A DNA stretch of 31,570 nucleotides from Clostridiales bacterium (GTDB lineage: Bacteria; Bacillota; Clostridia; Peptostreptococcales; NVVX01), in assembly GCA_021129785.1 (NCBI GenBank), contig JAJOKQ010000136.1:4132-35701 (forward strand), given 5' to 3'. Below are positions 9,602-17,389 of this stretch, in pieces (the stretch's first letter is position 1; each line of letters opens with the position of its first letter). Made by a program: the position numbers and the translations under genes. The notes beneath the pieces were generated by a model. The model was not told the DNA's origin. It saw only the letters and a list, made by a program, of their open reading frames with translations, and made no database searches.

Positions 9602-11356
9602 TTGAAAAAAACGAAAATTGTATGTACAATTGGACCAGCAAGTGAGCGGAAAGAAATCTTTACAAAACTTGTATTAGAGGGGCTTAACGTTGCACGCCTA
9701 AACTTTTCACATGGAGATCATGATGAACATGGTAAGAGAATAAAAATGATTAAAGAGGTAAGAGAAGAACTAGATAATCCTGTGGCAATTCTATTAGATA
9801 CGAAAGGACCAGAAATTAGAACAGGTAAGTTTAGAGATCCAGAAGTATATTTAGAAGAAGGCAATAAATTTACAATAACTTCTAGAGATGTGTTAGGAGA
9901 CGAAAGAATTTGTTCGGTTACTTATGCAGACATAGCAAAGGATCTTAAAGTAGGCGACACTATTTTGATTGATGATGGGTTAGTAGGACTTGAAGTAGAT
10001 GAAATTATTGGTGGCACTGACATTGTATGTACGGTACAAAATTCTGGGATAGTAAAAAACCACAAAGGCGTAAATCTACCAGGAGTAAAAATAAATTTGC
10101 CAGCTTTAACTGAAAAAGACATTAGCGATATTATATTTGGAGTAGAAAATGATATTGATTATATCGCTGCTTCATTTATTAGAAAAGCAGTTGATGTATT
10201 GTCTATTAGAGAGATACTAGAAAAGAAAAATGCACAACATATTCAAATTATTTCTAAAATTGAAAACCAAGAAGGTATGGACAATCTAGATGCGATTATT
10301 GAAGTTTCTGATGGAATAATGGTTGCAAGAGGTGATTTAGGTATAGAAATACCAACGGAAGAAATACCTCTAGCACAAAAAGAGATGATTCGCAAATGCA
10401 ACCTTGTGGGAAAACCTGTAATAACAGCAACTCAAATGCTAGATTCTATGATGAGAAACCCTAGACCAACAAGAGCAGAAGTAACAGACATTGCCAACGC
10501 AATTTTTGATGGGACAGATGCAATTATGTTATCAGGAGAAACAGCAGCTGGAAAATATCCAATTGAATCAATAAGAACAATGTCAAATATAGCCAAAAGA
10601 ACAGAAGAAGCTCTTGAGTATAACGGCTTTATAAAAATAATGATGCAAAGGGAAAAATGTACTATAACAGATGCAATAAGTCATGCAACTTGTAGTACAG
10701 CAAAAGACTTAGTGGCATCAGCGATTATTACTGCTACCTCTTCGGGGAATACAGCAATAAATGTTTCAAAATTTAGACCTAAAACACCAATTATTGCAAC
10801 GACAACAACAGAAAGAGTAAGAAGAAAACTGAGTCTTATCTGGGGAGTTTACTCTGTAATAACTGAAGAGCATAAATCTACTGACCATATAATAGAATCG
10901 TCAGTACAAAAAGCGATAGAAAACAATATGATTAAAAACGGTGATTTAGTAGTTATTACAGCGGGAGTGCCGGTAGGACAAGCAGGAACTACAAATTTAA
11001 TAAAAGTACATGTTGTAAGAAAACTACTAGTTCGTGGAACGGGAGTAGGAAAAAAATCAGCAACAGGAAAAGTTGTTGTAGTTAAAAATTCAAGCGACAA
11101 TTTAAAAGACTTTAATAAGGGTGATATTCTAGTTGCTCACTCTACAGCTAAAGATTTAATACCACTGATGGAGATTGCAGGAGCAATCATAACAGAAGAA
11201 GGTGGCTTAACAAGCCATGCAGCAATTGTAGGATTGAACTTTGCTTTACCAACAATAGTAGGAGTTAAAAATGCAACAAAGCTATTTGCAGATGGAGATA
11301 TACTTACAGTTGATGCTTTGACGGGTTCTATTTTCAAAGGTAGAACTCGCGTATAA
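9602..11356 (+). CDS. pyk: Pyruvate kinase with C-terminal PEP-utiliser domain
   Basis: Transfers phosphate from phosphoenolpyruvate to ADP, the last step of glycolysis, in the cytoplasm. The 584 residues comprise the standard A/B/C domains (about 1-470) plus an extra C-terminal domain. Motifs include KIVCTIGPAS at the N-terminus, LLDTKGPEIRTG, ISKIENQEGM, MVARGDLGIEIP and DGTDAIMLSGETAAGKYP. The extra domain carries GGLTSHAAIVG with His539, resembling the phosphohistidine domain of PEP synthase and typical of Bacillus/Clostridia Pyk. Whether that His is phosphorylated here is unknown. The start is TTG 9602, fixed by GAGGAGG about 8 bp upstream. It is co-transcribed with pfkA, and a terminator hairpin lies about 125 bp after the stop. 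Confidence 0.97.
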   Translation: MKKTKIVCTIGPASERKEIFTKLVLEGLNVARLNFSHGDHDEHGKRIKMIKEVREELDNPVAILLDTKGPEIRTGKFRDPEVYLEEGNKFTITSRDVLGDERICSVTYADIAKDLKVGDTILIDDGLVGLEVDEIIGGTDIVCTVQNSGIVKNHKGVNLPGVKINLPALTEKDISDIIFGVENDIDYIAASFIRKAVDVLSIREILEKKNAQHIQIISKIENQEGMDNLDAIIEVSDGIMVARGDLGIEIPTEEIPLAQKEMIRKCNLVGKPVITATQMLDSMMRNPRPTRAEVTDIANAIFDGTDAIMLSGETAAGKYPIESIRTMSNIAKRTEEALEYNGFIKIMMQREKCTITDAISHATCSTAKDLVASAIITATSSGNTAINVSKFRPKTPIIATTTTERVRRKLSLIWGVYSVITEEHKSTDHIIESSVQKAIENNMIKNGDLVVITAGVPVGQAGTTNLIKVHVVRKLLVRGTGVGKKSATGKVVVVKNSSDNLKDFNKGDILVAHSTAKDLIPLMEIAGAIITEEGGLTSHAAIVGLNFALPTIVGVKNATKLFADGDILTVDALTGSIFKGRTRV

Positions 11357-11480
11357 TAGATTTAATAAGGCTTTAACACTAACTTAACGTGGAGATAACC
11401 TGCCAGTGATAATATTGTTGTATTATAATTATGAAGTCGATTTAAATATATCCCCCTCCCAATATAATATATATTTTTTT

Positions 11481-11511
11481 GAACTTACATAGTGTGAGTT
11501 CTTCTTTTTTT
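11481..11511 (+). terminator. Rho-independent terminator after pyk
   Basis: GAACTTACA (11481-11489) pairs with TGTGAGTTC (11493-11501), a 9-bp stem with one T-G pair and a 3-nt loop, followed by a T-rich run. It works for the plus strand. On the minus strand the hairpin is followed by A's, so it would not end ung transcripts. The 124 bp between pyk and this hairpin shows nothing else that I can support. Confidence 0.8.
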
Positions 11512-12178
11512 ACTTACTTAGACACCAATTTATTGTGGTTTCATTTACCGATTTCAAAAAATCATTTGTCCTAGAAAAAGGCTTGCTTCCCCAAAAACCT
11601 CTATACGCAGATAGTGGGCTAGGATGTGCAGATTTGATAACTAAGTGTTTAGAATTAGTTATTAATTTATGTTTGGATTTCGCATTATTACCCCATAGAA
11701 TAAATACAACTGGCTTGTTGCGTTCACTAAGAAGAGAAATGACTCTATCAGTGAAAATCTCCCACCCTTTGTTCTTATGCGAATTGGCTGTAGCTTCTCT
11801 TACAGTTAAAACTGAGTTTAGCAATAGAACACCTTCAGTAGCCCATTTCTCTAAACATCCTGTAGTAGGTAAGGGGTATCCTAAATCATCTTTTAGCTCC
11901 TTTAAAATATTTACTAAAGATGGTGGAGATTTAATTCCCTCTTTGACTGAAAAACTCAAACCATGAGCTTGACTTTTGCCATGATAAGGATCTTGTCCTA
12001 GAATTACAACTTTTACATCATTGTATGCAGTTAAATTGAAAGCATTGAAAATATCACTTCTATCAGGATACACGGTATTGTTTTCGTATTCATACTTTAA
12101 GAACTTTTTTAGTTTTATGTAATAATCTTTCTTAAATTCACTTGTCAACAGTTGGGTCCAATCATTTTTAAGTAGCAT
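11510..12178 (-). CDS. ung: Uracil-DNA glycosylase, family 1
   Basis: Removes uracil from DNA at the start of base-excision repair. The 222-residue protein has the water-activating loop [15 protein letters not shown] with catalytic Asp63, the uracil-binding FILWGNNAK at about 159-167, and the minor-groove intercalation loop HPSPLS with His185. Length and motifs are those of family 1 Ung. The start at 12178 is preceded on the minus strand by AGGAGAGGTGA. It is convergent with pyk; its stop codon abuts the T run of the pyk terminator. No minus-strand terminator was recognised beyond the stop. Confidence 0.96.
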   Translation of the reverse strand: MLLKNDWTQLLTSEFKKDYYIKLKKFLKYEYENNTVYPDRSDIFNAFNLTAYNDVKVVILGQDPYHGKSQAHGLSFSVKEGIKSPPSLVNILKELKDDLGYPLPTTGCLEKWATEGVLLLNSVLTVREATANSHKNKGWEIFTDRVISLLSERNKPVVFILWGNNAKSKHKLITNSKHLVIKSAHPSPLSAYRGFWGSKPFSRTNDFLKSVNETTINWCLSK

Positions 12179-12302
12179 AAAAAATCACCTCTCCTAATTG
12201 TATCATATACTATTGTATTTATTAAACGCTACTTTATTTAATGACAAGTTAATACTAATCTCTCTTTAGATGTGTTAAAATAGAGAAAAGGAGTGATGGC
12301 GA

Positions 12303-12698
12303 ATGTTACTAAAACTAATTTTACTATTTACTGCTATCCCAGTAGTTGAATTAGCTTTGCTGCTGGAAGTCAATAAACATATTGGGTTTAATTATACTAT
12401 TTTAATTGTGATAGTGACAGGTGTAGTAGGAACTTATCTTGCAAGAAGTCAAGGCAGAGGAATATTGAATAATATTAAATTCGCGATGAGCCAAGGAGAA
12501 ATACCTGGCGACGAATTAATTAATGGGTTATGTGTAATAGTAGGTGGAGCATTTTTAATTACCCCAGGTCTTCTTACAGATTTTGCAGGTTTCATTCTTG
12601 TAATTCCACATACAAGAATGCTATTAAAGCTATATATTAGAAGTAAAATGAAAGACATGATTCATAGAGGAAGCTTCGTAATGCGCTATAAAGATTAG
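12303..12698 (+). CDS. fxsA: FxsA family membrane protein
   Basis: 131-residue cytoplasmic-membrane protein of the FxsA family. The E. coli member, when overproduced, relieves phage T7 exclusion by the F plasmid; its cellular job is otherwise unclear. Hydrophobic segments lie at about 1-20, 25-46 and 75-100. The family hallmark GGAFLITPGLLTDFAGFILV is present, followed by a basic cytoplasmic tail. ATG 12303 follows AAGGAGTGATG. It is divergent from ung, with 124 bp between the two starts, and no clear promoter pair was found there. The aldo/keto reductase gene follows after 67 bp. Confidence 0.9.
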   Translation: MLLKLILLFTAIPVVELALLLEVNKHIGFNYTILIVIVTGVVGTYLARSQGRGILNNIKFAMSQGEIPGDELINGLCVIVGGAFLITPGLLTDFAGFILVIPHTRMLLKLYIRSKMKDMIHRGSFVMRYKD

Positions 12699-12765
12699 AA
12701 TCATTTTAAATTATAGGCATTACCCACTACCTCGAAAATTATAACAGAGAGAGGGCGGTATCTTA

Positions 12766-13776
12766 ATGAACAAAAGAAAGTTAGGAAGTACTAATTGGCA
12801 AGTTGGTGTGGTAGGTTTTGGGGGAATACCGATTCAAAGACTAGAAGAAAGAGAAGCAATAGACTTAATACGTCTTGCAATTGAAGAAGGAATGGACTTC
12901 ATTGATACAGCAAGAGCATATGAAAACAGCGAAGAACTAATTGGCAAAGCAATTCAAGGGTATAGATATAATTTATTTATAGCAACAAAATCTATGGCAA
13001 AAAAATATGAATCTATTAAAAATGAGATTATACTGAGCTTGAAAACGCTTAATGTAGACACAATTGACTTGTATCAAACCCACCTAGTAAAGACAAAAGA
13101 GCAGTACGATAAAATAATGTCTGAAAACGGAGCATATAGAGCATTAGAAGAAGCTAAGAAACAGGGTTTAATAAAAGAAATTGGTTTAACTACTCATAGC
13201 TTAGATATTTTAGAAATTGCGATAGAGTCAGGCAAGTTTGCAACAGTACAATTTCCATACAATGTGATTGAAAGACAGGCTGAAGAACTCTTTAAGAGAG
13301 CGTATGAAAAAAACATTGGAGTCATAATTATGAAACCCTTAGCAGGTGGAGCATTAAATGAAGGGAATTTGGCACTAAAATTCATTTTAGAGAATCCACA
13401 TATATCTGTGATTATTCCAGGTATGGACAAAATGGAACAAGTTTATGAAAATGCAGGCGTTGGAAAATACACGATTCCACTTAGACAAGAGGAAAGAGAA
13501 AAACTTGAAGAATTAGCGAAATTATTAGGACAAAAATTTTGTAGAAGATGCGGATACTGCCTACCCTGTCCTCAAGAGATAGACATACCAACAAATCTTC
13601 TCTTTGAAGCATATTACACAAGGTATGACTTGAAAGATTGGGCGAAAGACAGATACTCTACACTTCTACATACAGCATCCGAGTGTATAGAATGCGGAGT
13701 CTGTGAGAAACGTTGCCCATATGATTTGCCAATAATTGAAATGTTAGAAGATGTAGCAAGTGTGTTGGAAGGATGA
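12766..13776 (+). CDS. Aldo/keto reductase with C-terminal ferredoxin-like domain
   Basis: TIM-barrel oxidoreductase of 336 residues. The aldo/keto reductase tetrad is visible: Asp47 and Tyr52 in FIDTARAYENSEELIGKAI, Lys75 in FIATKSM, and His106 in LYQTHLV. The C-terminal part adds two cysteine groups of the 4Fe-4S type: Cys259, 262, 265, 268 (CRRCGYCLPCP) and Cys307, 310, 313, 317 (CIECGVCEKRCP). The second is a classic ferredoxin motif; the first ends with CxxC rather than the longer spacing. This fused arrangement is common in anaerobes and suggests electron exchange with ferredoxin-type partners, but the substrate is unknown. ATG 12766 is preceded by GAGGGCGG. Confidence 0.9.
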   Translation: MNKRKLGSTNWQVGVVGFGGIPIQRLEEREAIDLIRLAIEEGMDFIDTARAYENSEELIGKAIQGYRYNLFIATKSMAKKYESIKNEIILSLKTLNVDTIDLYQTHLVKTKEQYDKIMSENGAYRALEEAKKQGLIKEIGLTTHSLDILEIAIESGKFATVQFPYNVIERQAEELFKRAYEKNIGVIIMKPLAGGALNEGNLALKFILENPHISVIIPGMDKMEQVYENAGVGKYTIPLRQEEREKLEELAKLLGQKFCRRCGYCLPCPQEIDIPTNLLFEAYYTRYDLKDWAKDRYSTLLHTASECIECGVCEKRCPYDLPIIEMLEDVASVLEG

Positions 13777-13785
13777 TAAAAAGAT

Positions 13786-13840
13786 TTGTCACCCTGAGCG
13801 AACGTGGTGAGTTGAATGGGTCTCTAAAATAGCAGAGAGT
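13786..13840. repeat. Fragment of a dispersed CCCTGAGCG-type repeat
   Basis: The sequence from about 13788 contains TGTCACCCTGAGCGAACG, then TGGTGAGTTGAATGGGTCTC. It resembles dispersed intergenic repeats in many bacterial genomes that carry CCTGAGCGnAG...GAAGGGTCTC. It sits in the gap between the aldo/keto reductase and the convergent GerMN gene, just before their shared terminator. The identification is by recall and only one copy is in this window. Confidence 0.4.
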
Positions 13841-13843
13841 CAA

Positions 13844-13880
13844 AAAAAGAAAACTAGATTGCATCTCTAGTTTTCTTTTT
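13844..13880. terminator. Bidirectional terminator shared by two convergent genes
   Basis: A-rich arm AAAAAGAAAACTAGA (13844-13858) pairs perfectly with TCTAGTTTTCTTTTT (13866-13880) around a 7-nt loop. T runs on both strands make it work in both directions. The TAG stop of the minus-strand GerMN gene (13869-13867) lies inside the stem. Confidence 0.88.
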
Positions 13881-15195
13881 CTGGATTAATATATCTTGAA
13901 GGTCTTATAGGTTTGCCTATAGGATACCTACCTATAGTGGTAATTTCAGTGTCCTCTACATTAAACTGAACATGCGTTATATTTTCTAGGGAAGAGAAAG
14001 TGTATAAAATTGATTCAACCATTAAATTTTGAAGCACCACATTCTCCTCGTAATATGTTAAAAACGAAGGAGATAAGTCTAATTTTAAGACCTTATCTTC
14101 AATGACGTAATTATTTAAAACAACTTTAGCAGGTATAGTAGGGAGAATATTGAAGCTAAATAGTTCTTTATTGTAATTAAATTGTAATTGTCTAAATATA
14201 TTTTCAATTGAATCAAAGTCGACCATAGGTATTGGAGTAAGTAGAACCCTGTTAGTTTTAGTTCTTGCTCCAACATAGAGATTTGAGTTAGTGAGGTAAT
14301 AAGGTTTATCCATTGCATGACCATGGAATCCATCCTTAACGATTTGATTATTAAAATAAAACTGAACTCTATTTACGGCTGTTATCGTGTTTAGAGAATT
14401 AACTAAACTATATAAAGCAATTCTTGCATCTGTAGAATTGGTTTCAAATCTACCAATATCTGAAGGTAAAAATAACTGTGCAGTCTTATTTTCTAAGCCT
14501 AAACCAATCTTATCGGGTATAAAAGCACCTATTGGCAAACCGATTGATTCATCAACTCCTGCTAGCAAATTATTTAAAGTTGCCCTTAAAGGTCTTATAG
14601 TAAAAGGGATAACACGAGTGATTGGTATCAAATTAATAAACTCAGTATCAGGAAAATATAATATTAGTCCCGTATTATTTCTTGTTATAGATTCTAGAGA
14701 AGGTATATAACTAAAACCTGAATAAAACGTTAGAGAAAAAGATTGTGTAGCTAGTGAAGAATTTATATCTTTAATATTAGGAATAACTTTCAACTCGTAT
14801 TCGCCATCAGGGACATTAATTTGTTCTTGGTCAATAATTACTGTAAAATCTACTATCATGTTATCATTTTGCGTAAGTTGAGAATCATTTTGTCTATTCC
14901 AAACATCCTTTAAATCAATAGCTGTAACAAATAGTTCATTGTGATATAATTCTAAAATGACAGGATTACTTGGTAGTGCAGAAAGGTCAGATGTAGCGCT
15001 TTTATCAAACATTTTTATTGCAACTTTATATTGCGTGTCTTCTAACTCGTCTATGGTAACATTCATTGCAATTTCGACTGGTAGTACAGTTTCTCTAGAT
15101 TCAGGAGCAGATGCAATATCCGCAAAAATTGGCACACCAGTAGCAGTTATACAAACGATAATGATTAGCAAAACATTTTTTATTGTTCTTAGCAT
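13867..15195 (-). CDS. Secreted protein with two GerMN domains
   Basis: 442-residue exported protein. A signal peptide runs from MLRTIKNVLL through a hydrophobic core to about residue 25, with probable cleavage near IFADIASA; there is no lipobox, so it is likely secreted or wall-associated rather than a lipoprotein. After a beta-rich region come two GerMN-type modules. The first (about 195-310) contains LRATLNNLLAGVDESIGLP and ARIALYSLVNSLNTI. The second (about 325-425) contains LKLDLSPSFLTYYEENVV and MVESILYTFSSLENI. GerMN occurs in Bacillus GerM, needed for sporulation and germination, and in other cell-envelope proteins. The start at 15195 follows GGAG on the minus strand; an in-frame codon at 15234 overlaps the promoter and is unlikely. 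It is divergent from the rRNA methyltransferase gene. Confidence 0.75.
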   Translation of the reverse strand: MLRTIKNVLLIIIVCITATGVPIFADIASAPESRETVLPVEIAMNVTIDELEDTQYKVAIKMFDKSATSDLSALPSNPVILELYHNELFVTAIDLKDVWNRQNDSQLTQNDNMIVDFTVIIDQEQINVPDGEYELKVIPNIKDINSSLATQSFSLTFYSGFSYIPSLESITRNNTGLILYFPDTEFINLIPITRVIPFTIRPLRATLNNLLAGVDESIGLPIGAFIPDKIGLGLENKTAQLFLPSDIGRFETNSTDARIALYSLVNSLNTITAVNRVQFYFNNQIVKDGFHGHAMDKPYYLTNSNLYVGARTKTNRVLLTPIPMVDFDSIENIFRQLQFNYNKELFSFNILPTIPAKVVLNNYVIEDKVLKLDLSPSFLTYYEENVVLQNLMVESILYTFSSLENITHVQFNVEDTEITTIGRYPIGKPIRPSRYINPEKEN

Positions 15196-15236
15196 TCGAT
15201 CAACTCCAATCCTTGCATTAAATACAATATACATAT

Positions 15237-15265
15237 ATTATAGAGCATAAAACGATTAAGGTAAA
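15237..15265 (-). promoter_or_regulatory. Candidate promoter for the GerMN gene
   Basis: On the minus strand, TTTACC (15265-15260) and a perfect TATAAT (15242-15237) are separated by 17 bp. It lies about 42 bp before the chosen start codon. Confidence 0.5.
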
Positions 15266-15284
15266 CAACAAGTTTCATACAAAA

Positions 15285-15356
15285 TCGGACAAAAACAAAG
15301 ATTAATACAGAAAATTGTGGATTTTGCGTCTATAATTCGACAAAACTAAGATTATT
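15285..15356 (+). repeat. Imperfect direct repeat upstream of the rRNA methyltransferase
   Basis: CGGACAAAAACAAAGATTA (from 15286) and CGACAAAACTAAGATTA (from 15338) are imperfect copies about 52 bp apart. A TATAAT at 15331-15336 overlaps the start of the second copy but has no good -35. A regulatory role is only a possibility. Confidence 0.35.
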
Positions 15357-15397
15357 GGTGTAAAAATAGAATCAAGTGGAAAAGCGAGGACAAGAAA

Positions 15398-16756
15398 ATG
15401 ATAGAAAAAGGAAAGATATATAATGTTCAAATTGAAAATACAGGAAATAGCGGAGAAGGAGTAGGTAGAATTGACGGGCTAACGGTGTTTGTACAGGGTG
15501 GAATTCCAGAAGATGATTTAAAAATAAAGATAACAACTCTCAAAAAGAAATATGCAGTTGGAGAAATAGTAGAAATACTTAGACCGTCTTCACATAGAGT
15601 AGTTCCTATTTGTAATATAGCCGACAAATGCGGCGGGTGTCAAATTATGCATATGGAATATGCTGAGCAACTAAAACAAAAAAGAAAAAAAGTGAAGGAA
15701 ACACTAAAGCGTATAGGTAAAATTGATGCAGTGGTTCATAATACAATTGGAATGGAAAATCCGTACTTGTACCGTAACAAAGCACAATTTCCAATAGGAA
15801 CAACTAATGGTAAAGTGGAGATAGGTTTCTTTGAAAAAGGGACACATAGTATTGTCAATACAAGCTATTGTCATATACAGCATACGATAAATGAAAGCAT
15901 TGTAAAGGCAATTAGAGAGTACATTAATCTTTATAATGTAAGTATATATAACGAAAAAACTAAAAAAGGTGCACTACGGCATGTTATCACTAGAGTTGGA
16001 GTTAACATAGAAGAAGTTATGGTTGTGTTAGTAACTAACACAAGGGAGGTACCACATAAAAATGGAGTTATTGATATTCTAAGAAAAAATATCTCAGGTT
16101 TAAAAAGCATTGTGCATAACATAAATAATAAAGCAACAAATATAATTTTCGGCGAGAAAACAAAAGTGATTTTTGGATCTGATAAAATTATAGAACAAGT
16201 GGCAGATCTAAAATTCAACATTTCAGCACAATCGTTTTTTCAAGTGAATACAATGCAAACTGAAGTACTTTATAAAAAGGTACTAGAGTTTGCAAATTTA
16301 GATGGATCTGAAAATGTATTTGATTTATATTGCGGCACAGGTAGCATTTCATTGTTTCTAGCCCGAAGAGCTAAAAAGGTTTATGGGATTGAAATTGTAG
16401 AAAAAGCTGTAAACGATGCAAGAGAAAATGCAGAATTAAATCAAATAACAAATGCAGAATTCTTTGCAGGAGATGCAGGAGAAACAGTTGAAAGACTATA
16501 CGACAAAGGGATAACAGCAGACATAGTTGTAGTTGACCCCCCTAGGCGAGGTTGTGATGAAAATCTACTTAGCACAATAATAAAAATGAAGCCACAAAAA
16601 ATAATTTACGTATCATGTAATCCGGCAACACTAGCAAGGGATTTAGCATACTTGTGTGAGAGAGGATACGAGGTTTTAGAAGTGCAACCAGTTGATATGT
16701 TTCCTCATACTTCACATGTGGAGACGGTAGTGGGACTATCAAAGAAAGAGAAGTAA
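15398..16756 (+). CDS. rlmD: 23S rRNA (uracil-C5)-methyltransferase, RlmD/RlmCD type
   Basis: SAM-dependent methyltransferase that makes 5-methyluridine in 23S rRNA, cytoplasmic. Firmicute RlmCD modifies both U747 and U1939, while E. coli RlmD modifies U1939 only; which applies here cannot be told from sequence. The 452 residues comprise a TRAM domain (about 1-60), an iron-sulphur cysteine set (Cys72, Cys78, Cys81 in CNIADKCGGCQ, plus Cys158), and a Rossmann domain. The last has SAM loop FDLYCGTGSISLFLA, VVVDPPRRGCDENLL and the catalytic cysteine in YVSCNPATLARDL (Cys407). All residues expected for activity are present. The ribosome binding site (GCGAGGA) is modest. This is the last ordinary chromosomal gene before the defence region. 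Confidence 0.93.
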   Translation: MIEKGKIYNVQIENTGNSGEGVGRIDGLTVFVQGGIPEDDLKIKITTLKKKYAVGEIVEILRPSSHRVVPICNIADKCGGCQIMHMEYAEQLKQKRKKVKETLKRIGKIDAVVHNTIGMENPYLYRNKAQFPIGTTNGKVEIGFFEKGTHSIVNTSYCHIQHTINESIVKAIREYINLYNVSIYNEKTKKGALRHVITRVGVNIEEVMVVLVTNTREVPHKNGVIDILRKNISGLKSIVHNINNKATNIIFGEKTKVIFGSDKIIEQVADLKFNISAQSFFQVNTMQTEVLYKKVLEFANLDGSENVFDLYCGTGSISLFLARRAKKVYGIEIVEKAVNDARENAELNQITNAEFFAGDAGETVERLYDKGITADIVVVDPPRRGCDENLLSTIIKMKPQKIIYVSCNPATLARDLAYLCERGYEVLEVQPVDMFPHTSHVETVVGLSKKEK

Positions 16757-16913
16757 TATTCGCTCAGTTCCCGCTAAATACAAAGCTTTTCACGTTTTCA
16801 TCTGATATAGCAAATTATCGCAATAAACACATGAAAGAGAAGATTACAGTTAGGTTGGGGTTTAGGATTTAAATGTAGGGCTATGATATTGAGCAAAAAA
16901 AAAATATAATCAA
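16757..16913. other. Non-coding stretch at the left edge of the defence region
   Basis: No coding frame, RNA gene or recognisable element was found in this part of the roughly 360-bp gap between the rRNA methyltransferase and the regulator pseudogene. It ends in an A-run just before the palindrome and hairpin. It probably marks the junction between conserved chromosome and the BREX island, but no attachment-site repeat was found. Confidence 0.4.
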
Positions 16914-16960
16914 TCGATATATCGAATTCCACTCTAGTAGTCTAAAGTGGAATTTGCTTT
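16914..16960 (+). terminator. Palindrome followed by terminator hairpin
   Basis: A perfect 12-bp palindrome TCGATATATCGA (16914-16925) is immediately followed by AATTCCACT (16925-16933) pairing with AGTGGAATT (16946-16954), then TGCTTTTT. The hairpin can end transcripts entering from the rRNA methyltransferase side and would insulate the BREX operon. The palindrome may be part of the structure or a protein site. Confidence 0.65.
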
Positions 16961-17009
16961 TTATGAACTGACATTATCACAAGTTAATCATAGATGTTGA
17001 ACGATTTTG

Positions 17010-17038
17010 TTGATTGTTTAAAATTTATCTAGTATAAT
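17010..17038 (+). promoter_or_regulatory. Strong sigma-A-type promoter of the regulator/BREX operon
   Basis: TTGATT (17010-17015) and a perfect TATAAT (17033-17038) have the ideal 17-bp spacer. No comparable promoter was found between here and brxA, nor a terminator within the operon. This is the best candidate to drive the whole BREX cluster through the broken regulator gene. Confidence 0.7.
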
Positions 17039-17045
17039 AAATCTA

Positions 17046-17076
17046 TGTTTGTATTTGTATCTCGACTGTTTGTATT
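17046..17076 (+). repeat. Direct repeat TGTTTGTATT at the BREX transcription start
   Basis: TGTTTGTATT occurs at 17046-17055 and 17067-17076, starts 21 bp apart (two helical turns), just after the -10. Position and spacing suit an operator, perhaps for the XRE regulator encoded next. The function is inferred. Confidence 0.5.
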
Positions 17077-17117
17077 GAACTATTGTAGAAGGTGGAAATT
17101 TGTGAAGAGGTGATATT

Positions 17118-17328
17118 ATGAATGCGAGTTATAAAAAGTTGTAGAAGCTGATTATTCATAAGGAAATGACTAATGTTGAGGTCAGAAAAGCCACAGGTAT
17201 TAGCCCTGCTACTTTCACAAAGCTAAAAAAAGAATGAAGTTGTATCTCTGGATATTTTGTTGAAGTTATGCAATTACTTGGAAAGTGATATCTGTGATAT
17301 TGTAGAAGCAATAAGAGATGCAAATTAG
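17118..17328 (+). pseudogene. Broken XRE/Cro-CI-type transcriptional regulator
   Basis: ATG 17118 has a good ribosome binding site (GAAGAGGTGAT), and translation reads MNASYKKL, then a TAG (17142-17144), then KLIIHKEMTNVEVRKATGIS and PATFTKLKK. A TGA follows at 17235-17237. Shifting one base near 17231 restores NEVVSLDILLKLCNYLESDI, then CDIVEAIRDAN and the real stop at 17326-17328. The rebuilt 70-residue protein is a typical small helix-turn-helix regulator of the XRE family, in which the residue at the TAG is normally Trp (one base from TGG). So there is one nonsense mutation and one frameshift. Its position directly before brxA suggests it was the local regulator of the BREX operon. It is now very unlikely to make a working protein unless the stop is read through. 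Confidence 0.85.
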
Positions 17329-17389
17329 TGTCCGATTTATGGGGCATAATCTGTGCTAGAATTAAATGGTACGTGCTGGAGGAATGTAT

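Noticed and set aside
11535..11966. 143-codon plus-strand open frame opposite ung
   Set aside because: It is antisense to intact ung with all catalytic motifs, and has no family resemblance.
14387..14710. 107-codon plus-strand open frame opposite the GerMN gene
   Set aside because: It is antisense to a recognisable GerMN domain and has no ribosome binding site.
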